Shown here one piece after another: positions 17,936 through 27,337 of a stretch of DNA of 64,000 bases. The position numbers were made by a program, and so were the translations under genes. Source of the stretch: JBPOFM01 sp051252455. Its GTDB lineage: Bacteria; Bacteroidota; Bacteroidia; Flavobacteriales; Flavobacteriaceae. The notes under the pieces are model-generated. The model was not told the DNA's origin, ran no database searches, and was given only the letters and a program-made list of their open reading frames with translations. Every line of letters starts with the position of its first letter. Position 1 is the stretch's first letter. The stretch lies in assembly GCA_051252455.1 (NCBI GenBank), contig JBPOFM010000006.1:1-64000 (forward strand), in the 5' to 3' direction.

Positions 17936-18928
17936 TCAAGTATGGGAATATTCAAGGCCGATCAAGCTTCTGATGGTATCGAGAAGACTAATAAGATGGC
18001 GACTGAAATTGAATGACATTATAGGACTTTCTATTTTTCCAGCACGAAGCAATTCGTTGAAGTGAAGGATTTCATAATGATATCCCATGGTTTTGGTGTC
18101 AAATGATATAACTTCTTCTGCTTTATCGGTAATCAAAGTAACAGAAGACGGCTCATGAAATCTTGAATTGATTTTAATTATTCCTTTTTCGCAATGAATG
18201 AAAGCTTCCGTAGCTGTTTTTTCTAAAAATGTACTTTTGAGAAATGCCTTTACACCGTTGTCATAATTAAAAATAATTTCGCAGGTCGAATCTACATGAT
18301 TATCAAAGAAGGTGGCTTTGGCATCTATGTCTATAGGTTTTCCCAAAGCAGATAATGCAATGAATACAGGGTAAATACCAATGTCCATAAGGCTTCCACC
18401 TCCCAAAGATTTATTAAAAACTCTGGAGGTCATGTTCATGATCGGAGTAAAGCCGAAATCTGCTTCAAGTTTTGTGATGTTGCCAAATCGCTTGGATTTT
18501 AATTCTTGCAATACGAATTGATAATGCGGAAGAAAATAAGTCCATAAGGCTTCCATAAGAAGGACGTTGTTGACTTTCGCAGTGGCAATCATTTCTTCAA
18601 CCTCATGCAGATTCATGGCAAAAGGTTTCTCGCACAAGACAGCTTTCTTGTGATTTAAGCATAATATGGTATGCTCCTTATGAAAACTGTGAGGAGTTGC
18701 AATGTATATCGCATCAATTTTAGGATTTTTCGCTAATGCTTCGTATGAATCAAAAGCCAAATGTGCATTGTATTGCTTGGCAAACGAATCCGCTTTTTCT
18801 TGGTCTCTTGAGGCGACAGCATACAATTTGGCACCTTTGGTTTTTTGTAAATCGGCAGCAAATTTATTGGCAATCTTTCCGAGTCCTATAATGCCCCATT
18901 GGATGGTTCTATGCTCTGGTGGTTTCAT
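17936..18928 (-). CDS. Gfo/Idh/MocA family oxidoreductase
   Basis: An NAD(P)-dependent sugar or polyol dehydrogenase of 330 residues: Rossmann motif WGIIGLGKIANKFAADL, then AIYIATPHSFHKE, the EKPFAMNLHE signature (Glu-Lys-Pro with catalytic Lys) and GGGSLMDIGIYPVFIA. The C-terminal sheet domain is complete. Its start overlaps the symporter gene by 20 bp, so it likely acts on the compound imported by that symporter. Confidence 0.92.
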   Translation of the reverse strand: MKPPEHRTIQWGIIGLGKIANKFAADLQKTKGAKLYAVASRDQEKADSFAKQYNAHLAFDSYEALAKNPKIDAIYIATPHSFHKEHTILCLNHKKAVLCEKPFAMNLHEVEEMIATAKVNNVLLMEALWTYFLPHYQFVLQELKSKRFGNITKLEADFGFTPIMNMTSRVFNKSLGGGSLMDIGIYPVFIALSALGKPIDIDAKATFFDNHVDSTCEIIFNYDNGVKAFLKSTFLEKTATEAFIHCEKGIIKINSRFHEPSSVTLITDKAEEVISFDTKTMGYHYEILHFNELLRAGKIESPIMSFNFSRHLISLLDTIRSLIGLEYSHT

Positions 18929-20600
18929 TTTTTTTCAGCAGGGTTTGAACTAGTAAAGCTAAAACAATAACCAAGATACATCCAAATAAATTCAACCATA
19001 AATAAGGCATCCATTCAAACCACCAACCAAAGATGACAATGATCTGGGTAATCAGCGCTGCGATGAACACGGCATTGCCTCTTACCATTTTAAAGAAAAA
19101 TGCCAGAAGGAAAATACCAAGGACATTTCCGTAGAAAATAGAACCAATAATATTAACCAATTGAATGAGATTGTCTGCCAAATAGGCCACGCAGGCAATG
19201 ATAATGGCCAGAATTCCCCAACTGAATGTAAACCATTTCGTTGCTTTTACATAATGCATTTCATTTTCATTCCGTGCGAAATTTCGTTTGTAAATATCCA
19301 GGGACGTGGTGGAGGCGAGTGCATTTAACTCACTGGCAGTGCTCGACATGGCAGCGCTCAAAATAACGGCAAGTAACAACCCAATGAGTCCGCGAGGCAG
19401 ATTGTTCAAGATAAAATGGATGAAGACATAATCCTTATCGTTAGTTTCTACCGTAAGGTTTTGGTCTTTTGCAGCCTTATCGATCAGTATTTTGGCGGCC
19501 TCACGATTGTCTCTATCGGCTTTGTTTGCCGCTTGAATTGCTTGTGCATAGTCTTCGTTCTTATGGTCGGAAAACTTTTGAATCAGCACCTGTTTGTCCT
19601 CAAAAATCTGCTGTTGCGTGGCTTGAAGTTTTTTATATTCGTATGCGTATTTGGAATTGACAATCACATTTTCGGATGCAGGATTGAAGTTAATTGGTGA
19701 GTCATTAAATTGATAAAACACAAAGACCATAACACCTACCAACAGAATAAAAAACTGCATTGGGACTTTAAGTAGTCCATTAAATATCAATCCCATTTGC
19801 ATTTCTTTCATCGACTTGCCCGACAGATAGCGTTGCACTTGACTTTGGTCTGTCCCAAAATAGGAGAGTGCCAAAAACGTTCCGCCAATCAAACCTGACC
19901 AAATGGTATATCGATTATCAAAATCAAAGCTAAAATCAAGCACATCCATTTTACCACTTGCACCTGCAATATCTAAGGCTTTTGTAAATGTAATATCTGC
20001 TGGTAAGTAACTAATAATGAGAAAAAATGCAATGAACATGCCAGCAAAAATCACTCCCATTTGATGTTTTTGAGTAACACTTACAGCCTTTGTACCACCA
20101 GAAACAGTGTATATGATTACTAATATTCCAATGATAATGTTCAAATAAGTAAGGTTCCAACCTAATACTGCCGACAAAATAATGGCTGGTGCATAAATCG
20201 TAATTCCTGCTGCCAATCCACGCTGGATTAAAAATAAAATCGCTGTAAGACTTCGTGTTTTTAGGTCAAAACGGTTTTCTAGAAATTCATAAGCTGTATA
20301 AACTTTCAGTCGATGGTAAAGCGGAATGAAGACCATACAGATGATAATCATTGCAATGGGAACACCGAAATAGAATTGCACAAAACCCATTCCATCATGA
20401 AATGCTTGTCCAGGAGTTGAAAGAAAGGTGATGGCGCTGGCTTGTGTTGCCATGACGGACAAACCAATCGTCCACCATTGAGAGTCATTACCCCCTCTTA
20501 CATAATCTTGAACATTTTTGCTCCCTCGTGTTTTTATGGTGCCGTAAATAACAATGGTCAACAATGTTCCGATAAGTACAATCCAATCTAATGTTTGCAT
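18909..20600 (-). CDS. Sodium:solute symporter (SSS family)
   Basis: An inner-membrane Na+-coupled transporter of 563 residues with about 13 helices. Typical features are GGNDSQWWTIGLSVMATQAS in the first loop, SGGTKAVSVTQKHQM, FGTDQSQVQRYLSGKS, and the loop LSAAMSSTASELNALASTT. A hydrophilic insertion of about 100 residues (from about 295) precedes the helix beginning HFILNNLPRG. The insertion is common in Bacteroidota members. The substrate is probably a sugar or amino sugar, judging by its neighbours. Confidence 0.92.
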   Translation of the reverse strand: MQTLDWIVLIGTLLTIVIYGTIKTRGSKNVQDYVRGGNDSQWWTIGLSVMATQASAITFLSTPGQAFHDGMGFVQFYFGVPIAMIIICMVFIPLYHRLKVYTAYEFLENRFDLKTRSLTAILFLIQRGLAAGITIYAPAIILSAVLGWNLTYLNIIIGILVIIYTVSGGTKAVSVTQKHQMGVIFAGMFIAFFLIISYLPADITFTKALDIAGASGKMDVLDFSFDFDNRYTIWSGLIGGTFLALSYFGTDQSQVQRYLSGKSMKEMQMGLIFNGLLKVPMQFFILLVGVMVFVFYQFNDSPINFNPASENVIVNSKYAYEYKKLQATQQQIFEDKQVLIQKFSDHKNEDYAQAIQAANKADRDNREAAKILIDKAAKDQNLTVETNDKDYVFIHFILNNLPRGLIGLLLAVILSAAMSSTASELNALASTTSLDIYKRNFARNENEMHYVKATKWFTFSWGILAIIIACVAYLADNLIQLVNIIGSIFYGNVLGIFLLAFFFKMVRGNAVFIAALITQIIVIFGWWFEWMPYLWLNLFGCILVIVLALLVQTLLKKNETTRA

Positions 20601-20603
20601 GTT

Positions 20604-20714
20604 TTAGAAGGATTTCATGATGAGATAAAACACTATGATATACAAGGCATTAGCGATGAGCACTATTGTATAAAGCTTTAACCATGGTTGCTTTTGATGT
20701 GAACTTTCACTCAT
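20604..20714 (-). CDS. 36-residue single-span membrane protein next to the SSS symporter
   Basis: MSESSHQKQPWLKLYTIVLI begins the peptide, which continues with a hydrophobic span to FYLIMKSF: one transmembrane helix of about 20 residues with an N-terminal hydrophilic tail. The stop is 4 bp before the symporter start and the start is 3 bp after the PIG-L stop, so it is embedded in the operon without gaps. The position suggests a small subunit or chaperone of the symporter, in the way some SSS transporters have DUF485-like partners. That is inference. Confidence 0.72.
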   Translation of the reverse strand: MSESSHQKQPWLKLYTIVLIANALYIIVFYLIMKSF

Positions 20715-20716
20715 GA

Positions 20717-23242
20717 TTAGTCATTTAATTTTTTGCTTGTTTGAATTGAGTCTTTCCCGATCGAAAGCATATTAGCAAACAATCTGTAGGCACCAGAAAC
20801 ACCTTCAGGGAATTCTCGGAAAAAGCTCAAACCTGTATAGATGTAATTTCCTTTTCCATATTTTGCGACCAACAAACTTCCTTCTTTTGGCGATTCGTCT
20901 TTGTCGTTCATAGAAAGTATAGGAGTGAATTCACTCGACCATTTATTAGGGTAATAAAGACCTCGTTCTTGGGTCCAACCTTCAAAATCTTTTTGAGTAA
21001 TCTTATTTGGAAAATTCAATAGTTCATGTTCAGGTACTAGGAAGCGGACGTCTGCGTTCTCATCAGTAACTCTATCGCGAGAAAGTTCCAATTGATATGG
21101 CGACAATTGATCCATAATCAAGCCGCGACTTGTATTATATTGAATAATTAGGTTGCCACCGTCTTTTACGTAGTCTAGCAATCGAGTTTGTTTGAATTTT
21201 AGAGCATCAACGGTGTTGTATGCTCTAATACCCACTACAATCGCATCAAATCGCGCTAAATTTTCAGAAGTTATTTCCTCTGGTTTTATGATTGCCACGT
21301 TGTAACCAATCTGTCTTAAGCTTTCTGGAATCACGTCGCCAGCACCTTCTATGTATCCTATATTGTCCCCTTTTTTCTTAATGTCTAAGCGAACCACTTT
21401 ACTTTCACTAGGCAACAATAAAGTTTGTAATGGAATGTGATCGTAATCAATTTCGACTAATGCTCTTGAATAAACTTGATTCCCAACATGAACCATCGGT
21501 GTAATTAGACCTTCACTTTGTTCTTTTGGAGGAACGACGGTAAAAACCAATACCTGTTCTTCGCCTTTATTGGCAATTTCTATTTTTTGTTTGTCTGGAT
21601 AGACTTTCCAATTTTCAGGATGAGCGATTTGAACATATCCTTCTAAAGCGTCACGACCAGCTTTTACTATAACTGACACATCTCTCTGTGAATCTGTATC
21701 AAAAATGATGACTTTTTCGGCCACATTTGCGGAGATCTCTGGGACAATTTCGAATGGTTTGTAAACTTCACCTTTGACAGGATCATTGGTTTTATATATA
21801 ATATCTTTTGTGAATGAAATAGGTTGGTTGTTGATTGTTAAGTTGAATGTAACTGCTGTTTTATGAGCGGTTTCTGGCATTCCAATAATCGATTGATCTG
21901 TCACTTCGTACATTCCAAGCGAGCCCTTTTCTTTCAGCCAATACGGTGTGGAATAGGATGCATTTGCAGAGATTGTAAAATCCATATCAAATCGTTGGGA
22001 GTCATTTTGACTTAATGCACTGTTTTTTTCAATAGTCGTTCCATCAGACAATTTTACCGAATTCAATTTCATTGTCTGTTCGCTTCGATTGATTGCTTCC
22101 AATTTTAACTGCACTTTGCTGTTTGGCGTTGCGGTATTGGAGTCTGCTGCAACTTCCAAATACAGACCAGAACACGCAGCTATCACATTTTTAATGTCTG
22201 CTAACTTGACGGATTTCCAATGTTGATTTTCAAGATCATCAATCAAATTGTAGGCTTCCATTAATTGTGGAATCGATGTGGATGGATTTCTGAAATCGTA
22301 ATTATCTTGAACTTTTTTCAAAATTTCTCCTATGGCTTTTCCGCCTTTAACGCGGTTCCAAGAGGTGTCGATGCCGTCGAATACGTTTGAATTGTCATTT
22401 GGCAATCTTCCATTGATGAGTTCTAAATATTCAGATTCATTACCACGACTTCCTGTATTTCCAAAACCTTGCGATTTATGGGAACTACGACTTAATGCTG
22501 CAATTTCACTATTTGACAAACCAAGCGAAGGATAATAACTACCGACTTCCAATTTCAATAAGTTTGTTTTATCGGCCGCGTCGAATTTTTCTTGACTACC
22601 GTAAAACCAATACGAAGTATTGAAGAATTGGCGGTTTGGTTGCCAAACATCAACATATTTCAATTGATCAGGATATTTGGTTTTGTCTGCTGCCAAGTCA
22701 AACGCTTCCACACTCAACATTGCTGAACTTGTATGATGACCATGTGTACTACCTGGACTTCTGTGGTCAAAACGGTTGACAATAATATCTGGTTGAAAGG
22801 TTCTAATGGCCCAAATCACATCGCTTAACACTTCGTTTTTATTCCAGATTGCGAGTGTTTCGTCGGGATGTTTTGAATAGCCAAAATCATTCGCGCGCGT
22901 GAACCATTGTTCTCCGCCATCAATGCGTCGGGCGGCTAGTAATTCTTGTGTCCTAATTAGGCCAAGTAATTCGCGTAATTCCGCACCTACCAAATTCTGT
23001 CCTCCATCACCGCGAGTTAGCGACAGATAGGCTGTCCGTGCTTTGACATCGTTTGCCATGTAAGAGATCAATCGTGTGTTTTCATCATCAGGATGCGCAG
23101 CGACATATAAAACGGAACCAAGAAAATTTAATTTTTCAATGGATTCATAAATTTCGGAGGCAGTTGGTTTTTTCGGTTGTTGTGCTTGAACTGAATAGTA
23201 AAATGAAAGGGCAAGCAACAGTAACGTGTAATGTTTTAACAT
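20717..23242 (-). CDS. Secreted PIG-L family deacetylase with C-terminal extension
   Basis: 841 residues. A signal peptide (LKHYTLLLLALSFYYSVQAQ) precedes a PIG-L/LmbE domain with the zinc motif YVAAHPDDENTRLI, then TRGDGGQNLVGAELRELLG and the second metal site GSTHGHHTSSA. The remaining 550 residues include sheet-rich repeats and a C-terminal glutamine-amidotransferase-like domain (VVGIRAYNTVDALKFKQ, YVKDGGNLIIQYNTSRG). It is predicted to remove N-acetyl groups from amino sugars in the periplasm. ATG at 23242 is preferred over TTG at 23254. A TATATTTG box at 23275-23268 gives a leader of about 20 nt. Confidence 0.9.
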   Translation of the reverse strand: MLKHYTLLLLALSFYYSVQAQQPKKPTASEIYESIEKLNFLGSVLYVAAHPDDENTRLISYMANDVKARTAYLSLTRGDGGQNLVGAELRELLGLIRTQELLAARRIDGGEQWFTRANDFGYSKHPDETLAIWNKNEVLSDVIWAIRTFQPDIIVNRFDHRSPGSTHGHHTSSAMLSVEAFDLAADKTKYPDQLKYVDVWQPNRQFFNTSYWFYGSQEKFDAADKTNLLKLEVGSYYPSLGLSNSEIAALSRSSHKSQGFGNTGSRGNESEYLELINGRLPNDNSNVFDGIDTSWNRVKGGKAIGEILKKVQDNYDFRNPSTSIPQLMEAYNLIDDLENQHWKSVKLADIKNVIAACSGLYLEVAADSNTATPNSKVQLKLEAINRSEQTMKLNSVKLSDGTTIEKNSALSQNDSQRFDMDFTISANASYSTPYWLKEKGSLGMYEVTDQSIIGMPETAHKTAVTFNLTINNQPISFTKDIIYKTNDPVKGEVYKPFEIVPEISANVAEKVIIFDTDSQRDVSVIVKAGRDALEGYVQIAHPENWKVYPDKQKIEIANKGEEQVLVFTVVPPKEQSEGLITPMVHVGNQVYSRALVEIDYDHIPLQTLLLPSESKVVRLDIKKKGDNIGYIEGAGDVIPESLRQIGYNVAIIKPEEITSENLARFDAIVVGIRAYNTVDALKFKQTRLLDYVKDGGNLIIQYNTSRGLIMDQLSPYQLELSRDRVTDENADVRFLVPEHELLNFPNKITQKDFEGWTQERGLYYPNKWSSEFTPILSMNDKDESPKEGSLLVAKYGKGNYIYTGLSFFREFPEGVSGAYRLFANMLSIGKDSIQTSKKLND

Positions 23243-23273
23243 AGTAAGGTTCAATTGGCTTTAATTTCAAATA

Positions 23274-23304
23274 TAAAAAAGAAACCAGCGTAATGGCTGG
23301 TTTT
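23274..23304 (-). terminator. Terminator of the mscS-like gene
   Basis: On the minus strand AAACCAGC and GCTGGTTT form a stem around CATTAC, followed by CTTTTTT. The T run overlaps the -7 element of the PIG-L promoter. Confidence 0.75.
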
Positions 23305-23323
23305 AATGTTTATTTAACGTTGC

Positions 23324-23866
23324 TTAAATCATATCTGTGCGATCTTCAAAAAGGCTGTCAATGGCATCTTTTTGAATTAGCGTCACAGCCTTTTGTAGCA
23401 TAAGATTATTGGGATACGTTACTAAATCATTGTTATCTAATCGTAGATGCAATTGGAAGGCTCGAATATCTTCAATAATGCCTTCAATGGGAAAATCTTT
23501 ATCGTGAATTTGAATTTTGTCACCAACTTTATATGGAAACGAAAAGAACATAATGATCCCAGAAGTGATATTGCTCAAAATGGACCAAATAGCAAAAAGA
23601 CCGATTCCAATAACCGCAAAAATGGATGAAAATATCACCACCAAATCATGAATACGTGTTCCAAAAATGAAGGGTATAATTACCATCACAATTATAAATA
23701 ACAAAACAGAGACGTAACGATTCATCAAATGGATTCTCGCTAAATTGATGCCGTGATTACGTGAAATTTTCGTGATGGATGCTATTGCAATCCAACGAAT
23801 GATTAATATGAAAAGAAGGACAAATCCTGTGGAGATGAGCTCGGTTTGATAGGTTTGGAAAAACAT
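23324..23866 (-). CDS. Small MscS-type mechanosensitive channel
   Basis: 180 residues. Three hydrophobic segments (TGFVLLFILIIRWIAIAS, VSVLLFIIVMVIIPFIF, IFSSIFAVIGIGLFAIWSI) lead into the pore-helix and beta domain with the MscS signature ITSGIIMFFSFPYKVGDKI and a segment ending LVTYPNNLMLQK. The C-terminal alpha/beta cage domain is missing, so it is shorter than E. coli MscS (286), though short homologues exist in Bacteroidota. TATCTTTG at 23896-23889 lies upstream. It is monocistronic with its own terminator. Confidence 0.87.
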   Translation of the reverse strand: MFFQTYQTELISTGFVLLFILIIRWIAIASITKISRNHGINLARIHLMNRYVSVLLFIIVMVIIPFIFGTRIHDLVVIFSSIFAVIGIGLFAIWSILSNITSGIIMFFSFPYKVGDKIQIHDKDFPIEGIIEDIRAFQLHLRLDNNDLVTYPNNLMLQKAVTLIQKDAIDSLFEDRTDMI

Positions 23867-23916
23867 GCGTATTGATTAAAATGATTTGCAAAGATACGTT
23901 AGAAAAGGGACTGAAA

Positions 23917-24843
23917 TTAATTCAATTCTAAAGTTTTTCTCAAATCTAAATCAAGATTTGAGTTTTTGTTCCAATAATCAGATTTAATTGTTTTTAGCTT
24001 GGTGGCTTTGGTAGTCAATTCTTTTGATGCGTTACCAAATCCGCTGATATAGGTTTCTTCCCATGCTTCAATATCAAAAGGAAAATCTGGATTAAAATGG
24101 ATCGTCAAACTTCTGTCGAGTTCAGGATAGTTTAATGTGTATGAACTGTCTTGTAGTGTTGCAGAAGCTTCATACGCTTTGAAAGGAATATGGCGCAGAC
24201 GCATAAAATCAAATGAAGGAATAGCTTCAATCGATCCTGTTGGAAGTGATTTCGGATCGATCCGCAATTGCGTCCACAGTTCATTTTCCAGAATAGATTT
24301 ATTCAAACTAATGTTTTCATCAGCTTCACTCTCAAAATAGGAATGTGACAGGATATCAAATTCCGATCTATTATTTAGTTGTGTATAAGCCTGACCACAC
24401 CATTCTTGAACCGAGCAGGATACTTTTAATGCATGCTGATTGTTGCTAACCGGAAAAAACGTACTCTGCATGATGGAATACGGATAAATTCCTGTATTGA
24501 AGTTTTTTGTAGTGTTTAATTTTAAAACAGCAATGTTGGAAGGGTCACTTTTATCAGCCTTCACCTGTTCATCTCTTAAAAAAGGTTCTGTTACGAAGAC
24601 CAAGACGGCAGTGCCTTCACGCATTTCTCCATAACGTGCTTGTTCTAATTTGTAGGAAGTGATTTCAGCTTCACTATTATACCAATAGTCTTTGAATTCT
24701 TGAGATAATGGGATGGCGTCTTTTGGAGTTTCTGTTTTAAAGGGAGAACTCACATTTTCCACGACGTCATTTGTAGTGTTTTTGTCTTTACATGAAAAGG
24801 TAATCATTCCAATCAATAAGGAAAAAAGAATAAGATGTTTCAT
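23917..24843 (-). CDS. Lipoprotein next to maf, unknown function
   Basis: 308 residues beginning MKHLILFSLLIGMITFSC, with a lipobox Cys at residue 18, so it is membrane-anchored. The mature part has no known motif; segments such as WYNSEAEITSYKLEQARYGE and CSVQEWCGQAY look conserved and sheet-rich. Similar genes in flavobacteria are sometimes labelled septum formation inhibitor Maf, apparently only from their neighbour. ATG at 24843 is chosen because the upstream 18 residues mask the signal peptide. It is 34 bp downstream of maf. Confidence 0.7.
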   Translation of the reverse strand: MKHLILFSLLIGMITFSCKDKNTTNDVVENVSSPFKTETPKDAIPLSQEFKDYWYNSEAEITSYKLEQARYGEMREGTAVLVFVTEPFLRDEQVKADKSDPSNIAVLKLNTTKNFNTGIYPYSIMQSTFFPVSNNQHALKVSCSVQEWCGQAYTQLNNRSEFDILSHSYFESEADENISLNKSILENELWTQLRIDPKSLPTGSIEAIPSFDFMRLRHIPFKAYEASATLQDSSYTLNYPELDRSLTIHFNPDFPFDIEAWEETYISGFGNASKELTTKATKLKTIKSDYWNKNSNLDLDLRKTLELN

Positions 24844-24877
24844 AGTGGTTGCTATTTGGAATAAACTTACAAAGATG

Positions 24878-25468
24878 TCAATTGCCAACCATGGCATTTA
24901 ACGTTTTGTAAACAAGATGTGTAGGTAAACCCATGACGTTAAAATAAGAACCTTCTATAGATGTCACGCCGATAAGTCCAATCCATTCTTGGATACCATA
25001 GGCGCCAGCTTTATCAAATGGTTTGAAATGTTTGATATAATAATGGATTTCATCATCAGAAAGCGTTTTAAACGTCACTCTAGTAACGGAATTAACTGTC
25101 TTTTCTGAAGATGTGGTTGTAAAACATGCGGAGGTAATGACCTCATGTGTTGCATTGCTCAAGGAAGTAATCATTTGATACGCTTCCGCAGCATCTTTTG
25201 GTTTTCCTAAAGCTTTATTATGGTGCCAAACGATTGTGTCGCTGGTAATCAGGATTTCGTCCGGTTTAAGATTGTCCTTGAACGGAATGGCTTTCAGTTG
25301 TGCCAAATAATCGCTGATTTCAAAATGAACTAGACGTGAAGGAAACTCTTCAACGACAGGTTTCAATCTAATTTCTACCTCCAAACCTAAATCTTTAAAA
25401 AACTGCTGACGTCGTGGTGAGCCAGAAGCTAGGATGATTTTGTGATTTGTAAGTCTTTCGTTCAGCAT
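24878..25468 (-). CDS. maf: Maf-like nucleotide pyrophosphatase
   Basis: A house-cleaning NTP pyrophosphatase (dTTP/UTP-type judging by family) of 196 residues. The first motif is IILASGSPRRQQFFKDLGL; the second includes LITSDTIVWHHNKALGKPKD with the catalytic Asp; the third is KAGAYGIQEWIGLIGVTSIEG followed by NVMGLP. It overlaps the prenyltransferase stop by 1 bp (TAATG), so it is translationally coupled. Confidence 0.94.
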   Translation of the reverse strand: MLNERLTNHKIILASGSPRRQQFFKDLGLEVEIRLKPVVEEFPSRLVHFEISDYLAQLKAIPFKDNLKPDEILITSDTIVWHHNKALGKPKDAAEAYQMITSLSNATHEVITSACFTTTSSEKTVNSVTRVTFKTLSDDEIHYYIKHFKPFDKAGAYGIQEWIGLIGVTSIEGSYFNVMGLPTHLVYKTLNAMVGN

Positions 25469-26382
25469 TATTGAATCAAGATGTATTTATAAAGTAGCAA
25501 AGATAACATTCCGAAGAGCATCACGAATTTAAGAATTGTGCTCATATGATGAAAATCTTTTTTTGTTTTTGCACTAAAGGATTTAATTGTGATATAAAGT
25601 AAAGGAGCTACCACTAAAACTAAAAAATAACCAACGGCAATCGGTTGTTTGTACATGTAGGTCATTGTGTAATAGACCACAGCGAACAATGGCAAAAGCG
25701 ATATCCCAAACAACACTTTTGTCGCGCGCTCACGACCGATAGCGATGGGAAGTGTATTCATACCAGCTTTATGGTCCCCATCGATATCTTCCAAATCTTT
25801 AGCGAGTTCGCGAACCAGGTTAATAAGAAATGCAAACAAGGCATAATCCAATAGTATTTTGAAAAAGAACAATTGAGTTGGTTGATTTTGAGGCGTTATA
25901 GCTGGAATTAATTCAAATACTCCAACAATAAGAATACTCATTGCAACCAATAAGGATACGACGATATTACCAATTAACAGCGTTTGTTTTAAATACGTTG
26001 CATACACATATAATAACGCCGAGATGATGACGAATATCGCAAAAAATCCGCTCCTTCCTACCAAATGTGACAGATAGAATCCTATTAAAATTCCAATAAC
26101 ATTCAATACTATGAAAAGATTGTAAGCCGTTTTTTCAGAGACTTTTTTTCCAATGATCACTTTGTTTGGTCTGTTGACTGAATCCGTTTCAACATCAAAA
26201 ATATCATTGATGATATTTCCAGCGGCTGCCAAACAAAGCGTGGCTACTATTAATAGGCCAATTCCGAACCAATCGAACATGATACTTGCCCTGAAAGGTT
26301 CTAACAATGCATATTTGATGAGCAATTGCACCAAGGCAATCATTAAAAGGTTTTTCCAGCGGATGAGGTTAAGAATGTTCAA
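25468..26382 (-). CDS. UbiA-family prenyltransferase
   Basis: 304 residues with about eight hydrophobic segments. The two Asp-rich motifs that bind prenyl diphosphate and Mg2+ are visible: NDIFDVETDSVNRPNK and KDLEDIDGDHKAGMNT. Bacteroidota members in this maf neighbourhood are commonly annotated as geranylgeranylglycerol-phosphate geranylgeranyltransferase, but the acceptor is not evident from sequence. No ATG fits the conserved N-terminus (LIRWKNLL), so the start is TTG at 26382. Confidence 0.86.
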   Translation of the reverse strand: MNILNLIRWKNLLMIALVQLLIKYALLEPFRASIMFDWFGIGLLIVATLCLAAAGNIINDIFDVETDSVNRPNKVIIGKKVSEKTAYNLFIVLNVIGILIGFYLSHLVGRSGFFAIFVIISALLYVYATYLKQTLLIGNIVVSLLVAMSILIVGVFELIPAITPQNQPTQLFFFKILLDYALFAFLINLVRELAKDLEDIDGDHKAGMNTLPIAIGRERATKVLFGISLLPLFAVVYYTMTYMYKQPIAVGYFLVLVVAPLLYITIKSFSAKTKKDFHHMSTILKFVMLFGMLSLLLYKYILIQ

Positions 26383-26450
26383 TGTTGTTCGTTGTTTAGT
26401 TGGTCGTTGTGGAGTTGTTTCATCACGAATATCTTTTAGAATTTAAAATA

Positions 26451-26753
26451 TTAATGACTAGAAAGCACGCCTTCAATCATTTCTATGACAATAATAATTA
26501 ATACAATGACACTAATGATGGTAAGTAGAACTATTTTTAAAGTATTTGCTTTATTGGATTTTCGGATGTTGTTTTTGATTTCTATTCTTTGAGCTGCGGA
26601 CAATTCATCACTAGTAAATTCTACGGCATTCGACTTGAGACTTTCAGAATGCAACTTATACTTTAATTCAGAAAAATCAGCTCGTGAATTTGGACTAGTG
26701 TACGTGTGACCGTATCCAATCGTAAACTTATGTCGTCTCTTGTTCCGTGCCAA
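26451..26753 (-). CDS. Hypothetical single-span membrane protein
   Basis: 100 residues. A basic N-terminus (ARNKRRHKFTIGYGHTYTSP) precedes a charged middle and one C-terminal helix (IVLLTIISVIVLIIIVIEMI). No domain is recognised. The start is TTG, as no in-frame ATG lies nearby. Position between kdsC and the prenyltransferase within a same-strand run supports it as a real gene. Confidence 0.6.
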   Translation of the reverse strand: MARNKRRHKFTIGYGHTYTSPNSRADFSELKYKLHSESLKSNAVEFTSDELSAAQRIEIKNNIRKSNKANTLKIVLLTIISVIVLIIIVIEMIEGVLSSH

Positions 26754-26806
26754 ATTATAATATTTTTAAACCTCTAAACTAAAAGCTGCCGACTGAAGAC
26801 TGAACA

Positions 26807-27337
26807 CTAATCATACTTCGCCCCAAAATCCCCATTCCAATTCCCTTGTACTTTCAAAACCTGTTCAATAACATCTCTTACACAGCCTTGACCACCATTT
26901 TTATGAGAAACGTATTTTGAAATAGCTTTGATTTCTTGTACGGCATCTTGTGGACAAGTTGGCAATCCAACCATTTTCATCACAGGATAATCTGGAATGT
27001 CGTCGCCCATATACAGAACATTTTCTTTTTTAATGCCATGCAATTCAAAATAATGCTTTAATTGTTCAATTTTATTATGGGAACCAAGATAAACATCTTT
27101 GATGCCAAGGCCATTCAACCGCATTCGTACACCTTCGTTGGAACCGCCTGAAATAATGCAAATATTATAGCCGGACAATAAGGCTGTTTTCATGGCAAAA
27201 CCATCCTTTGTATGCATGGTTCGCAGCATTTCTCCAGAAGTAGTTAATGAAATTGTCCCGTCTGTCAAAACACCATCCACGTCAAAAACGAAAGTTGTAA
27301 TATGGTTTAAATATTCCTTATAGCTTTTTTCTTCCAT
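26807..27337 (-). CDS. kdsC: KdsC-like HAD phosphatase (KDO-8-phosphate phosphatase)
   Basis: A C0-type HAD phosphatase of 176 residues without a cap domain: FVFDVDGVLTDGTISL carries the nucleophile pair DVD, IISGGSNEGVRMRL is motif II, and VLYMGDDIPDYPVMK is motif IV. This is the classical KdsC pattern. KdsC removes phosphate from KDO-8-P on the way to lipopolysaccharide. No kdsA or kdsB is in the window, so the substrate rests on family resemblance. It overlaps the DUF2520 gene by 20 bp. Confidence 0.85.
   Translation of the reverse strand: MEEKSYKEYLNHITTFVFDVDGVLTDGTISLTTSGEMLRTMHTKDGFAMKTALLSGYNICIISGGSNEGVRMRLNGLGIKDVYLGSHNKIEQLKHYFELHGIKKENVLYMGDDIPDYPVMKMVGLPTCPQDAVQEIKAISKYVSHKNGGQGCVRDVIEQVLKVQGNWNGDFGAKYD

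Noticed and set aside
23324..23866. Truncated mscS as a pseudogene
   Set aside because: The frame is intact with its own promoter box and terminator, and short homologues of this length exist; it is called a gene.
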